This document shows positions 16,494 to 26,294 of a stretch of DNA of 63,210 nucleotides, one piece after another. The notes below the pieces were generated by a model that searched no databases, was not told where the DNA came from, and saw only the letters and a list, made by a program, of their open reading frames with translations. Numbering within the stretch: the first letter of the stretch is position 1; each line of letters opens with the position of its first letter. This DNA comes from an uncultured Actinomyces sp. GTDB taxonomy: Bacteria; Actinomycetota; Actinomycetes; Actinomycetales; Actinomycetaceae. A program made the translations under genes and the position numbers. The DNA lies in the NCBI GenBank assembly GCA_938014245.1, contig CALLSD010000012.1, forward strand, positions 1 to 63,210, in the 5' to 3' direction.

Positions 16494-19129
16494 TTAGGCT
16501 TCACACCCTTCGCGTCGCCTCATCCACAAGATGCCACCGGCAGCAACCATCAGTACTGCACCCGCTCCAAGGTAGGGGTAGATGCCCGTGGACCCGGCTA
16601 CTGGTAGATGCCCAACCTGAGTATCAACCACGCGAATACCCGGCAAAGCAGCATCTCCAGTGCCGGCCTTTGCGGGCAAAACTCGCACGGAGGAGAAACC
16701 ATCATCAGGACCAAAATCGGTAGTGATCACGGTCGAGGCAGCAGCATCGGTTCCAACACTGATGTGGAAGGGAATGGGACGCGGCAGCAGAACGTGTCCT
16801 GCAGGTGCGCGGGTCTCAACCAGCCAGTAAGTCTTCCCTGTCGCCAAAGAAGCACTGATAAAACTGGATCCGCCATCAAGAACACTGATCGGAGCACCAC
16901 TGAGTGCCTGATTGTCATAGATCGCGAAAGCCGCGCCATCGAGCGGATAGGTCCCATCATCGTTTTGAGTTCCGACCGGTTGGGTGCCGGCCTTCTCAAT
17001 GCGAATCGGTCGCGGGCGAACCGGGGCACAGGCCTCGTTATTGGATTCACCATCGTGGTCGTAGTCTCCGCTAACGCGGTTATACAGACCTTTCTTTGGA
17101 GTAAGGCGATTATTCTGGGTCGCGCACTCGAGCGCGACCTCGTTGTAGCCCGCCGCGGTCTTATCTCGGCTCACACGCATACGGATGTACCACGTGGCTG
17201 ACTGACCGGGCTCAAGATCCGCGCCTTCGGTAAGGACATAGGATGCGGCGGCCGGCTGCACTGCAGCGCTTGCAAGGCCCTCAAGAGTGGTCGCGACCGC
17301 AGCCGAGCGAACATTCAATCCCGGTGCGAACTCCGGAGTGTCGGTCAAACGACCTGTTGTTCCCTTGAGAGAGCCGTCGTTAGTGGCGCTGATGCGATAG
17401 GTCACTGTAATGTCATCGGTCGTTGCGCCTTCAACGCTTTCCAGGTCCTTCTGGATGCGCAGCTTGGGGACCTTTTCTTCATTCGTGAAGGTGCAGGTGA
17501 TGGGTAGGGCTGCGGGGGATGAGGCCGGGGCGACCTGGGAGAAGTCCACACCGCCCGTGTCAGGGTCACGAGTAACGTTGACCCGCTCGCCAATGCCGTT
17601 CAGACAGGTCACGTCGACGAGGTTCCACTGCGCGGAGTTCGGGTCGTCACTGGTCTTCCAGGGGCCGAAACGCCCCGGTGCTCCAAACTGCAACGGGAAT
17701 CGGCCGGCGATGCGCGGCCCTGTCTCAGCGACGACGAACTGAGAGAAGCCGGGCATGAAGGCCCTGTACCCGGAGGTGACCGCCCCGGCCTTGCCGAAAG
17801 CGGTCGGGGTCAGGTTCGCATCCTCGAAGGAGTTCCAACCGACGAAGCCGTCGGCCGTAACGCTGGTGCCGAGCGGTGTTCCCGTGGGCGCAGACCAGTC
17901 ACCAACGCCCATCGTTGTAAAGGTGAACGGCGGGATCGTTTCGCCCACCTGCTCGGAGTCCTCGGTGACCGCCTTCGCGACGCGCAGGTAGCGCTCTTGG
18001 CTGAAGGAGCCGTAGAGGCAGCCGAAGGAGGTCTGGTTTTCCTTCGTCGTGAAGGTAGAGACCGGGGTCGAGCCCGCGGGAGGAGTGGCGGGGCAGTTGC
18101 CGTCCGCGTTGGGCACAAATCCGTAGAGGACGAGGCGGTAGGGGATCCCGTTGACGCTGATCGTCTGGTCCGAGGTGGTCTTCGTGATCGTCAGGACGTC
18201 GTCTGACTGGGGGGTATGGCCGGGCACGCCCGCCGAACCCGGATAGTACTGGGGCTGATCCGTGTAGATGTCGTAGTTCCCTTTTCCTTCACCAACTTTT
18301 TTGAAGCAATGCCAGTTGCCATCGGATCGAGCGAGCGCATAGTAGGGGGCAGTCGATGGGCAGGTGCGCGGCGCGGAGGCACGGGAGACCCACTCGTAGG
18401 GGCCTCCCTTGCGTCGCACGGCCGTCGTGTCCGTGTCGTTATCCGTCTCGTGCTGGTCGAAGGGGAAAGATTCTTCAAGATCACCGATACGGATATCGAA
18501 AGAAGAGTGCACCCAGTGAATCTGAGAGTAGATCGGGAAGTTGTTGTGGCGCACCGCCCCGATGAGGAAGGTGCTGTTGAGGGAGACCGTTCCGGGGTTG
18601 TTCGGCTTGTATCCGAGCGCACTGGTTGTCGAGGTCGAAATCGCGTTGGGTGTGTAGTCCCCGTAGTAGTACTGCCGGTTGCGCACGGCCATGTGGTAGT
18701 CCCAGGCCACACCTCGAGTAACGTAGGACCAGTAGTCGCCGTTATTCGCAACATTCGCGTCAAGCCAGTCTTGGGAATAACCCGCGCGATAAGCGACGGA
18801 GCGCTGGTTCGGATCCGAGGAGTCGTAGTTGGTCATTCCACGGACGACACCGAAGTAAGAGTTGTCCGCGACGACGGTGGTGCGATCCGTACCGGAGTCA
18901 TTCAGAACGGCCTTGCCAATTCGGCCTTCGGATCGATTGAAAGTAATGCTGTCGGCACCGGGTGTTTCAAGGGGGCATCTGCCCGGGCCGGCGATTGGAA
19001 ATTAGTCACTGCGGGAAGGGCAATGAGGGCTGCAAGGATGCACGAAATCACCGCATAGCGCGCAGACTTTCGACACTCAGGACGACGCTGTACATGCTGC
19101 GGTTGGGGGGCAATTCTGAACCGATTCAT
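16494..19129 (-). pseudogene. Sortase-anchored pilin-like surface protein (SpaA/DUF11-type), frameshifted after the signal peptide
   Basis: ATG 19127-19129 (GGAGA upstream) opens a signal peptide with a basic region, a hydrophobic core VISCILAALIALPA and an AxA-like SPARADAP site. The frame then ends early. The mature protein continues in the next frame from PLETPGADSITFNRSEG and runs about 820 residues to 16494. The switch lies at the CCCCC run (plus-strand G5 at 18971-18975); one added C would restore a single frame. The mature part has a large N-terminal adhesin-like region, a DUF11-like segment (LRIQKDLESVEG), a SpaA-type isopeptide domain (RIEKAG...LDGAAFAIYDN...YWLVETRAPAGH), then LPVAG, a hydrophobic helix and MRRREGCEA, a cell-wall sorting signal. 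It could be phase variable, a decayed gene or a sequencing indel. Confidence 0.8.
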
Positions 19130-19156
19130 GTGTCTCCATATCAGGGATCTCACATG

Positions 19157-19184
19157 ATATTAACAGTATTAATTAACATTGCAA
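19157..19184 (-). promoter_or_regulatory. Promoter of the surface-protein gene
   Basis: On the minus strand TTGCAA (19179-19184) and TAATAT (19157-19162) are separated by 16 bp, with the ATG at 19129 about 20 nt after the expected start site. The region is AT-rich and flanked by TCACATG and CATGTGA arms (about 19149 and 19185), a possible regulator site. Confidence 0.5.
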
Positions 19185-19361
19185 ACATGTGACCTGCGTC
19201 ATCAATAGAGCACCTTAACGGGCCCACTCAAATAGCCTTTCAATTACCCTTCACCCCGCCCAATTTGGGACGAAACTGTAAAATACTGTCAGTAGGTCTA
19301 TCGGATCCTTCGGGTCAGGGCCTGCACGCAAGGGTTAGATACCGAACAAGGAACAGTCTGC

Positions 19362-20063
19362 ATGAGTATTTTCGACCGTTTTGAAAGCGCCGTCGAGCGC
19401 GGTGTAAACGGCGCCTTCTCGCGCGTTTTCCGTTCGGGAATCAAAGCAGTTGACATCACCTCGGCGCTCAAGCGCTCCATGGAAGACCACGTCCAAGAGC
19501 TCTCCACCGACCGTGCAATTGCCCCCAACCACTTCCTCATCCGCATGGCACCCTCCGATATGGACGCATTGGGTGACCTCGACATCCTCGCGGGCGAATT
19601 TGCCCAGCAGGTAACCGATCACGCAGCCTCTCAGGGATACGCTCTTCTCGGCCCTATTTCCATTGACTTCACGCGCGACTCGGAGGAATTCACCGGCCAG
19701 CTCCAAGTGGAAGCACGCAACGAACGAGGCGCTGCCGCCCCGGCCACGGCCTCGTCACCCTCCCCCGAGCACCCCATCCTCGACATCGACGGCCAGAAGT
19801 GGCTCCTCACCGAACCCGTCACTGTCATTGGCCGCGGAGCCGAGGCCGACATCACCGTTGCAGACTCGGGCGTTTCGCGCCGTCACCTGGAACTTCGTAT
19901 TACTCCGACCGGCGTGATTGCTACCGATTTGGGTTCAACAAATGGTACTTTCGTTGAAGGCCACCGCATTGATGCAGCGACCCTTTTGGACGGAAACCAG
20001 ATCACCATCGGACGCACCCGAATCCTGTTCTGGACGCACCCGCAAAGTGAGGATGCCCAGTGA
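19362..20063 (+). CDS. fhaA: FhaA: DUF3662 and FHA domain protein
   Basis: A 233-residue cytoplasmic protein. The N-terminal DUF3662 domain (residues 1-120; MSIFDRFESAVERGVNGAFS at its start) is followed by a short linker and a C-terminal FHA domain (about 150-228) with GRGAEADITV, SRRHLELR and DLGSTNGT, the phosphothreonine-binding residues. In mycobacteria FhaA binds phosphorylated MviN/FipA and the Ser/Thr kinases of this locus to control peptidoglycan synthesis. The linker of mycobacterial FhaA is much longer. It starts at ATG 19362 behind AAGGAA and overlaps fhaB by 4 bases, opening the seven-gene operon. Confidence 0.95.
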   Translation: MSIFDRFESAVERGVNGAFSRVFRSGIKAVDITSALKRSMEDHVQELSTDRAIAPNHFLIRMAPSDMDALGDLDILAGEFAQQVTDHAASQGYALLGPISIDFTRDSEEFTGQLQVEARNERGAAAPATASSPSPEHPILDIDGQKWLLTEPVTVIGRGAEADITVADSGVSRRHLELRITPTGVIATDLGSTNGTFVEGHRIDAATLLDGNQITIGRTRILFWTHPQSEDAQ

Positions 20064-20536
20064 CTTCAGATCTCACCTTCACCCTCTTCCGCCTGGGCTA
20101 CCTTGTCCTCTTGTGGCTCCTCGTTTTGGGAGCGGTCTCAACTCTGCGCCGAGATATCTTCGGCACGGTCGTGACCCCGCGCGGAAAAGGACGCAAGGAT
20201 GCGGATCGTAAGCGCCGCGAATCCAGGCGTTCAACACATACTTCCGAACCGCGAAATCTTCTCCTGACCGGAGGCCCGCTTGTGGGCACGATCATTCCCC
20301 TCGGAAGCACACAGATCATCATTGGACGTTCACCCTCATCAACACTGGTTTTGGAAGACGAATACGCATCTTCCCAACACGCGCGCCTGACCCCCGCTGA
20401 CGGACGTTGGTGGATCGAAGACCTCGGTTCCCGAAACGGAACTTTCGTGGACGACGAAAGACTGACGTCGCCTCGGGAATTGAACGTGGGAGATATCGTC
20501 CGAATCGGCCAAACGACCCTCGAATTGGTGAAGTAA
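20060..20536 (+). CDS. fhaB: FhaB/FipA: membrane-anchored FHA domain protein
   Basis: A 158-residue protein with one N-terminal membrane helix (residues 8-30, FRLGYLVLLWLLVLGAV), a basic linker and a C-terminal FHA domain (about 70-155) containing IIGRSPSSTLVL, SSQHARL and DLGSRNGTFV. In mycobacteria this protein (FipA/Rv0019c) links the Ser/Thr kinases to FtsZ and septation. It is coupled to fhaA by a GTGA overlap and sits one base before the pstP gene. Confidence 0.94.
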   Translation: MTSDLTFTLFRLGYLVLLWLLVLGAVSTLRRDIFGTVVTPRGKGRKDADRKRRESRRSTHTSEPRNLLLTGGPLVGTIIPLGSTQIIIGRSPSSTLVLEDEYASSQHARLTPADGRWWIEDLGSRNGTFVDDERLTSPRELNVGDIVRIGQTTLELVK

Positions 20537-20537
20537 C

Positions 20538-21878
20538 ATGGCCCCAACCAAGCCCGTCGAATTTCACTACGCCGCTCGCAGCGACGTCGGCTTGGTGCGC
20601 CAAAATAACCAAGATTCCGGCTATGCGGGCGCAAATCTTCTGGTCTTAGCCGACGGAATGGGCGGCCCCGCAGGCGGCGATATCGCTTCCTCGGTTGCTA
20701 TCGCTCACTTGGTTCCCCTAGACACCGACTCCCACCCCGCTGAGACTCTCCTCCCCTCTCTTCGCGATGCCCTCATGGACGCGCACGAGGAACTTTCCGA
20801 GCGCTCCGAACAAGACCCCGAGCTCGCAGGGCTGGGGACAACCTGTATCGCGCTTATGCGTTCGGGAAACAAGCTCGCCATGGTCCACATCGGTGACTCA
20901 CGCGCCTACCTCTTGCGCGGCGACACTCTCACCCAGGTCACCACCGATCATTCTTTCGTTCAGTACCTGGTGGACAGCGGCCAAATCACCCCTGAAGAGG
21001 CCGAACATCACCCGCAGCGCAATGTCGTCATGCGAATCCTTGGAGATTCTCAAGCAGACGTCACTCCCGATGAGACCATGCGCGAGGCAGTCGTGGGAGA
21101 CCGCTGGCTACTGTGCTCTGATGGCCTTTCCGGAGTCGTCTCCTCCGATACGATCGCCGAGATTCTCACCGATGTCCGCGATCCGGGAGAGTGCGCCGAA
21201 GAGCTGATCCGGCTGGCTTTGCTTGCGGGTGGTCCAGATAACGTCACCTGCGTGGTCGCCGATATCGTTCCCGCGGGCACCATCCCTCCCAGCGCACCGC
21301 AGATTGTCGGCGCTGCTGCGAAGGATCGCTTAGCGCCCACTCGCGGGGGTGGCGGGGCAGCCGCTCGCGCTGCGGCTTTGGCTTCCCCGACCAAAGAACT
21401 TCCCGTCGACGACGAGGCCGAGGCAGAAGCCGACGCTCCTCGGCGCTCACGTTTCGCATGGCTCCTGCCCGTCATCAGCTTGATGCTCGCAATTGGCGTT
21501 GTCATTGCCGGTTGGTTGGGCTGGCAGTGGAGCCAATCCCAGTACTACGTCATGGGTAAAGACGGCTCCGTCGTCATTTTCCAAGGGATCCCACAGTCCA
21601 TCGGCTCGTGGAACCTCTCCCACGCCGTTGAAATCACCGACGTCAAGCTCGACCAGCTCGCAGCGGTCGATCAGCAGCGTCTTCAAGAGCCCGTCACGCG
21701 TTCCTCGCGCGGTGAAGTCGACGCCTATGTTGCGATCTTGCGCTCGAACGCCCGCGAGCGTGCCCTTCAGCAGGCGCGCGAGGCTCAGCAGGCTCAACAA
21801 TCTCAGCAAAACAACGACCAACAAAACCAGAGCCAACCCACCCCCACCCCTGAAGCAACACAGGAGGGGGGCAACTAG
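20538..21878 (+). CDS. pstP: PstP: PP2C-family Ser/Thr protein phosphatase
   Basis: A 446-residue protein with a PP2C catalytic domain (1-240) including the metal-binding motifs ADGMGG, HIGDSRAYLL, SDGLSG and GGPDNVTCVV. A linker, one transmembrane helix (about 300-325) and a Gln-rich extracytoplasmic tail follow. PstP reverses phosphorylation by the kinases PknA and PknB encoded downstream and acts on division and cell-wall targets. It lies one base after fhaB and overlaps the next gene by one base. Confidence 0.95.
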   Translation: MAPTKPVEFHYAARSDVGLVRQNNQDSGYAGANLLVLADGMGGPAGGDIASSVAIAHLVPLDTDSHPAETLLPSLRDALMDAHEELSERSEQDPELAGLGTTCIALMRSGNKLAMVHIGDSRAYLLRGDTLTQVTTDHSFVQYLVDSGQITPEEAEHHPQRNVVMRILGDSQADVTPDETMREAVVGDRWLLCSDGLSGVVSSDTIAEILTDVRDPGECAEELIRLALLAGGPDNVTCVVADIVPAGTIPPSAPQIVGAAAKDRLAPTRGGGGAAARAAALASPTKELPVDDEAEAEADAPRRSRFAWLLPVISLMLAIGVVIAGWLGWQWSQSQYYVMGKDGSVVIFQGIPQSIGSWNLSHAVEITDVKLDQLAAVDQQRLQEPVTRSSRGEVDAYVAILRSNARERALQQAREAQQAQQSQQNNDQQNQSQPTPTPEATQEGGN

Positions 21879-23296
21879 TGGCTACCGTTTCCATTAATCC
21901 TGTCCGCCCCCGGCGCGTCCTTGAGCTCTTCCTCATGCTGATCGCACTGGCGGTTGGAATCGGCGGCTACGTCCTGACCACACTCAACCGCACGGGGGAA
22001 ATCCCCGCGAATTTGGGACTCCACATCGGGATCTTGGTGGCTCTGGCGATTGTTGCCGAGGTCGGTGTTCACTTCCTCGCCCCCTACGCGGACCCCGTGA
22101 TCTTACCGATTGCGGTTGCCCTGACCGGCATGGGCTTGGCGATGATCTACCGAATCGACTTATCTCTTGATGCCCTAGGCATGGACACCGTCGGTGTCCG
22201 ACAGTTGATGTTCGTTGGAATCGCCATCGTCCTTGCCGCGGTTGTCTTGGTGCTGGTGCGTGATCACCGTGTTCTTCGCCGCTACACCTACACTTTTGGC
22301 CTGGTTTCCGTTGTTTTGCTTCTGCTTCCTATGATTCCTGGCCTCGGCAAGGAAACCTACGGAGCACGAGTGTGGATCAGCCTCGGCCCGCTGTCTATGC
22401 AGCCGGGCGAGCTTGTGAAGATTACTTTGGCGATTTTCTTCGCCGGTTACCTGGTCACTAACCGCGATAATTTGACCATCGGCGGCCCGAAGGTGTTGGG
22501 ATTACGTCTTCCACGCGCGCGCGACCTGGGTCCGATCTTGGTCGTCTGGCTTGTCGGTGTGGCAATTCTTGTCCTCCAGCGCGATCTGGGAACCTCGCTT
22601 CTCTTCTTCGGGCTTTTCGTTGCAACCCTCTACGTCGCAACGAATCGAGTCTCGTGGTTGGTCATCGGTTTCACCATGTTCGTCCCCGCAATTTTCATTG
22701 CGATCAAGACATTTAGTCACGTGCGCGCTCGCTTTGACGTGTGGCTCAATGCCCTTGAACCCGATGTGTACAACGCCGAGGCGGGAGGCTCCTACCAGCT
22801 GGTTCAGGGGCTCTTCGGCCAGGCCTCGGGCGGGCTCATGGGAACCGGGTGGGGCCGCGGTTACCCGCAGCTCGTCCCCCTGGCGAACTCGGACTTCATT
22901 TTGTCTTCTTTCGCCGAGGAGCTGGGAATCACCGGTCTTGCGGCGATCCTTGTCCTGTACTTGGTCCTCATTGAACGAGGCCTGCGCGCAGCGATCGGCG
23001 TCCGAGACGGTTTCGGAAAGCTTTTGGCCACGGGTCTGAGCTTCTCCTTTGCCATCCAGATTTTCGTTGTTTTGGGCGGAATTACCCGCCTGATTCCTCT
23101 GACCGGCTTGACCGCGCCTTTCTTGGCGGCCGGTGGCTCCTCGATGGTGTCTTCTTGGCTGGCTGTTGCGCTCCTGATCCGAGTCTCTGACGCTGCGCGC
23201 CGTCCTTCCGTGCCTTCCGCATGGACGTCTGGCAGCCTCCCCGAGGTGGAACCTAAGCGCCGTCAAGCACCCGAGCACATGGGAGGTCGCGCGTGA
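21878..23296 (+). CDS. rodA: RodA/FtsW/SpoVE family peptidoglycan glycosyltransferase
   Basis: A 472-residue SEDS protein with about 12 hydrophobic segments. Family blocks are visible: GARVWISLGPLSMQPGELVKI, the QRDLGTSLLFFGLF segment with the family Asp, and, towards the C terminus, SFAEELGITG and ITRLIPLTGLTAPFLAAGGSS. SEDS proteins polymerise glycan strands from lipid II together with a class B PBP. The pairing here with pbpA matches mycobacterial rodA-pbpA. The GTG start overlaps the pstP stop by one base. Confidence 0.93.
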   Translation: MATVSINPVRPRRVLELFLMLIALAVGIGGYVLTTLNRTGEIPANLGLHIGILVALAIVAEVGVHFLAPYADPVILPIAVALTGMGLAMIYRIDLSLDALGMDTVGVRQLMFVGIAIVLAAVVLVLVRDHRVLRRYTYTFGLVSVVLLLLPMIPGLGKETYGARVWISLGPLSMQPGELVKITLAIFFAGYLVTNRDNLTIGGPKVLGLRLPRARDLGPILVVWLVGVAILVLQRDLGTSLLFFGLFVATLYVATNRVSWLVIGFTMFVPAIFIAIKTFSHVRARFDVWLNALEPDVYNAEAGGSYQLVQGLFGQASGGLMGTGWGRGYPQLVPLANSDFILSSFAEELGITGLAAILVLYLVLIERGLRAAIGVRDGFGKLLATGLSFSFAIQIFVVLGGITRLIPLTGLTAPFLAAGGSSMVSSWLAVALLIRVSDAARRPSVPSAWTSGSLPEVEPKRRQAPEHMGGRA

Positions 23297-24750
23297 ATAC
23301 TCAGATTCGTCGCCTTTTTGTCATTGTGCTCATGATGTTCGCGGCCCTCGGTTTGATGGTGACCAATAACCAGGTCATTCAAGCCCCTTCGCTGAACGCT
23401 GATGGCCGCAATCAACGCACGATTTTGCACGCTGCTGAAACCGATCGCGGCCCGATCATTGTTGATGGCACTGCGATTGCGTCCTCCGAAAAGGTTGAAG
23501 GATCCTCGCGCTACCAGCGCTCTTATTCCCAGGGTCCGCTCTACGCGCACACGACCGGCTATTTCTCGGCGGCCTTCTCTCAGTCCACCGGGATGGAAGC
23601 TGCGGCTGAAGATATCTTAGATGGCCAGTCTCAGGCCCTCCTCGCTCAGCGTTTCCGCAATCTCTTCACGGGTCAGAACCGTCAAGGTGGCGGCGTTGTT
23701 TTGACGCTCAACCCACAAATGCAGCAAATCGCCGCAGAAAAGCTGGGGAATCGTAAGGGAGCAGTCGTTGCTCTCGACGCCAAGACCGGTGCCGTTTTAG
23801 CCATGTATTCTTCGCCGTCCTATGACCCGAATTCCCTGGCGGTTTTTGATTCCCAGGAAGCCAACACGGCCTACACGAATCTGATTAATAACCCCTCCAA
23901 GCCCCTGTATAACCGCGCGATTGCTGGCGATCTTTACGCTCCCGGTTCGAGCTTCAAGATCCTCACCACCATTGCCCTGCTTGAGAAGGGCGCTGTCACG
24001 CCGCAAACAGAGATGGATTCTCCCGTCTCAACAGTTCTTCCGGGAACCCAGACCTCGGTGTCGAATATCGAGTCGACGGAGTGCGGTAACGGACACCCCA
24101 CTCTTGCCGAGGCCTTCGCACGCTCGTGTAACACGACTTTCGTTCTTGCCAGCGAAAAGCTCACTCATACAGATTTGGCTGACCTGACGAATCGTTTCGA
24201 GTTCGGGACAAGCCAGAAGATCCCCTTGAGCGTGACTGCCTCGCAGTTCCCGGATTCAACGGATTCTGCGCAGCTCGCGATGAGCTCCATTGGCCAGTAC
24301 TCGGTGAAGGTCACGCCTTTGGAAATGGCAATGGTCTCGCAGACCATTGCCAACAAGGGCACCATGATGCGTCCCTACATGATTTCGCAGATCGTTGACT
24401 CTGACCTCCAGGTTCAGTCCGAGACTTCTCCGGTGCGCGTCGGTCAAAAGATCAGTCCCGAGATCGCTTCCCAGATGACTGAGCTCATGCAGGGAGTCGT
24501 CTCCCAGCCCTACGGAACGGGCACCGAAATGGCTCTTCCCGGTATTTCCGTGGCGGCGAAGACCGGAACGGCTGAAGTGGGCGACGGTTCGGGACGCGCA
24601 AACGCATGGGCCGTTGGTTTTGCGCCGGCTGACAACCCGAAGATTGCCTTCGCAGTCTTGGTTGAGGGCGATGATTCCAGGCCTGTTCCCCACGGCGGAA
24701 GCGATGCGGGTCCCATCGCACGCGCACTCCTCCAGGAGGGATTGAAGTGA
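23293..24750 (+). CDS. pbpA: PbpA: class B penicillin-binding protein (peptidoglycan transpeptidase)
   Basis: A 485-residue protein anchored by one N-terminal helix (about residues 8-28). The transpeptidase domain (about 150-480) has the SxxK nucleophile motif in GSSFKI, SCN in FARSCNTTF and KTG in AAKTGTAEVG. It cross-links peptide stems and works with the SEDS partner encoded upstream; mycobacterial PbpA is a substrate of PknB. The start GTG overlaps the rodA stop by 4 bases. Confidence 0.95.
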   Translation: MNTQIRRLFVIVLMMFAALGLMVTNNQVIQAPSLNADGRNQRTILHAAETDRGPIIVDGTAIASSEKVEGSSRYQRSYSQGPLYAHTTGYFSAAFSQSTGMEAAAEDILDGQSQALLAQRFRNLFTGQNRQGGGVVLTLNPQMQQIAAEKLGNRKGAVVALDAKTGAVLAMYSSPSYDPNSLAVFDSQEANTAYTNLINNPSKPLYNRAIAGDLYAPGSSFKILTTIALLEKGAVTPQTEMDSPVSTVLPGTQTSVSNIESTECGNGHPTLAEAFARSCNTTFVLASEKLTHTDLADLTNRFEFGTSQKIPLSVTASQFPDSTDSAQLAMSSIGQYSVKVTPLEMAMVSQTIANKGTMMRPYMISQIVDSDLQVQSETSPVRVGQKISPEIASQMTELMQGVVSQPYGTGTEMALPGISVAAKTGTAEVGDGSGRANAWAVGFAPADNPKIAFAVLVEGDDSRPVPHGGSDAGPIARALLQEGLK

Positions 24751-26294
24751 GCGATTCGAAGCCTTCGACTGCCCCTAACCAGCTTGCCGGACGACTTCTT
24801 GGCGGCAGATATCTCCTGCTCTCCCTGATCGCGCAGGGCGGCATGGGCGAGGTGTGGAAGGCACGTGACCGTGTCACGGGCCGAACCCTTGCCGCGAAGG
24901 TCTTGCGCCCCGAGCTTTCCGGGCAGGAACTTTCCCTATCTCGCCTGCGCATTGAGGCTCGAAACGCGATGAGCGTTGAGCACCCGAATATCGCGAACGT
25001 TCTTGATTCTGGCGAAGAAAATGGCCGTGGCTGGATCATCATGGAGTTGGTTGAGGGCCGCCCCCTGACCGATTACCTGCGAGGCGGACAGTCAATCTCT
25101 CCCGAGTACCTCATGCCGATCCTCATGCAGATCGCCATGGCCCTTGGTGCGGCAGCCCAAGCCGGAGTCGTTCACCGTGACATTAAGCCCGCGAACGTTC
25201 TTATTCGACCCGATGGCATGGTGAAGCTTACCGATTTCGGGATCTCGCGCACGGACTCGCAGATTGATCTCACCGCCGACGGCATGGTCATGGGGACCGC
25301 CCAGTACCTTCCCCCCGAACAGGCGATGGGCGAGAAGGCCACGTCTTTGGGTGACCTTTACGCCCTGGGTGTGATTGCGTACGAGGCCGCAGCTGGGGTA
25401 CGCCCCTTCACCGGGAAGTCACAGGTCGATATCGCTTTCGCCCATGTGAATGAGCCTGTCCCTGCGCTTCCAGATTCGGTTCCCGAACCCTTGGCCCGAG
25501 TCATCTATCACCTCCTCGATAAGGATCCTCAGCGGCGCCCTGAATCGGGTTCGGCATTGGTCCGCGAGTTGGTTGCGGCTGGAAGTGAGATGGGGGTTTC
25601 CCTCCGAGCGCGTCCGCTTCCCCAGCCGACGATTGAGGCTCCCCACCACGGGGCTCCTCCGACTCCCGGAGCTCCCGCTGTGGAGACTCGCGTAAATCCC
25701 ACTCTTCGCTCCGGTGCCCCGGTTCAGCACACGCAGCGGCGCTCGCTTCCGCCGGATCTCCTCGAGCCGGTCGATCTTGAGGCGCAGGCAGCGAAGCCTT
25801 CCTTGGCTGCGCGCAAGCCTGCGGCCTCGCGAATGGGAAGTGTCCCGCGCACGCCTCGTCTGCCCGAAACGACGACGCCCGAGGCGCAGGCCGCGAAACC
25901 TGCTGCGCCCACGCGTCAGAGCCGGCCTTCCCCCACGAAGGCGGCCGCCGCCTCGGCAGAGATGCCCCGGCGCCGTAGAAGCGCAACACGACCACAGCGC
26001 GTGACGATCAATCCCGCTCTCATCCGCTGGCACGCAGTCACCGAAGAGAACGCGACAATCCGCACAAGTGCTCCCGTGAAGACTCGCTACAATCGTTCTG
26101 TTGTGGCACCGGAGCCAACGCGTAAGGACCAGATCGGGAAGTGGTTGGTCATCTTCTTGATCTCTCTCACGATTTTCTTAATTGCAGTTGCTACTATCCA
26201 CAACAGATTCGGGTCGCTCTTGCACCGAACAAGTGCAGAGGTCTCATCCAATCAGGAGGTTACGACATGGCAGATTCCGCCCCTCGAGTTCTAG
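24747..26294 (+). CDS. pknA: PknA-like membrane Ser/Thr protein kinase
   Basis: A 515-residue kinase. The catalytic domain (about residues 10-270) has a GQGGMGEVW-type loop (AQGGMGEVWKA), the invariant Lys in AAKVL, HRDIKPANVL and DFGISR. A long Pro/Ala-rich linker with basic stretches (270-460) precedes one transmembrane helix (about 468-490) and a short external tail without PASTA domains, as in PknA. It phosphorylates division and wall-synthesis proteins. The GTG start overlaps pbpA by 4 bases, and the 3' end overlaps pknB by 28 bases. Confidence 0.93.
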   Translation: MSDSKPSTAPNQLAGRLLGGRYLLLSLIAQGGMGEVWKARDRVTGRTLAAKVLRPELSGQELSLSRLRIEARNAMSVEHPNIANVLDSGEENGRGWIIMELVEGRPLTDYLRGGQSISPEYLMPILMQIAMALGAAAQAGVVHRDIKPANVLIRPDGMVKLTDFGISRTDSQIDLTADGMVMGTAQYLPPEQAMGEKATSLGDLYALGVIAYEAAAGVRPFTGKSQVDIAFAHVNEPVPALPDSVPEPLARVIYHLLDKDPQRRPESGSALVRELVAAGSEMGVSLRARPLPQPTIEAPHHGAPPTPGAPAVETRVNPTLRSGAPVQHTQRRSLPPDLLEPVDLEAQAAKPSLAARKPAASRMGSVPRTPRLPETTTPEAQAAKPAAPTRQSRPSPTKAAAASAEMPRRRRSATRPQRVTINPALIRWHAVTEENATIRTSAPVKTRYNRSVVAPEPTRKDQIGKWLVIFLISLTIFLIAVATIHNRFGSLLHRTSAEVSSNQEVTTWQIPPLEF

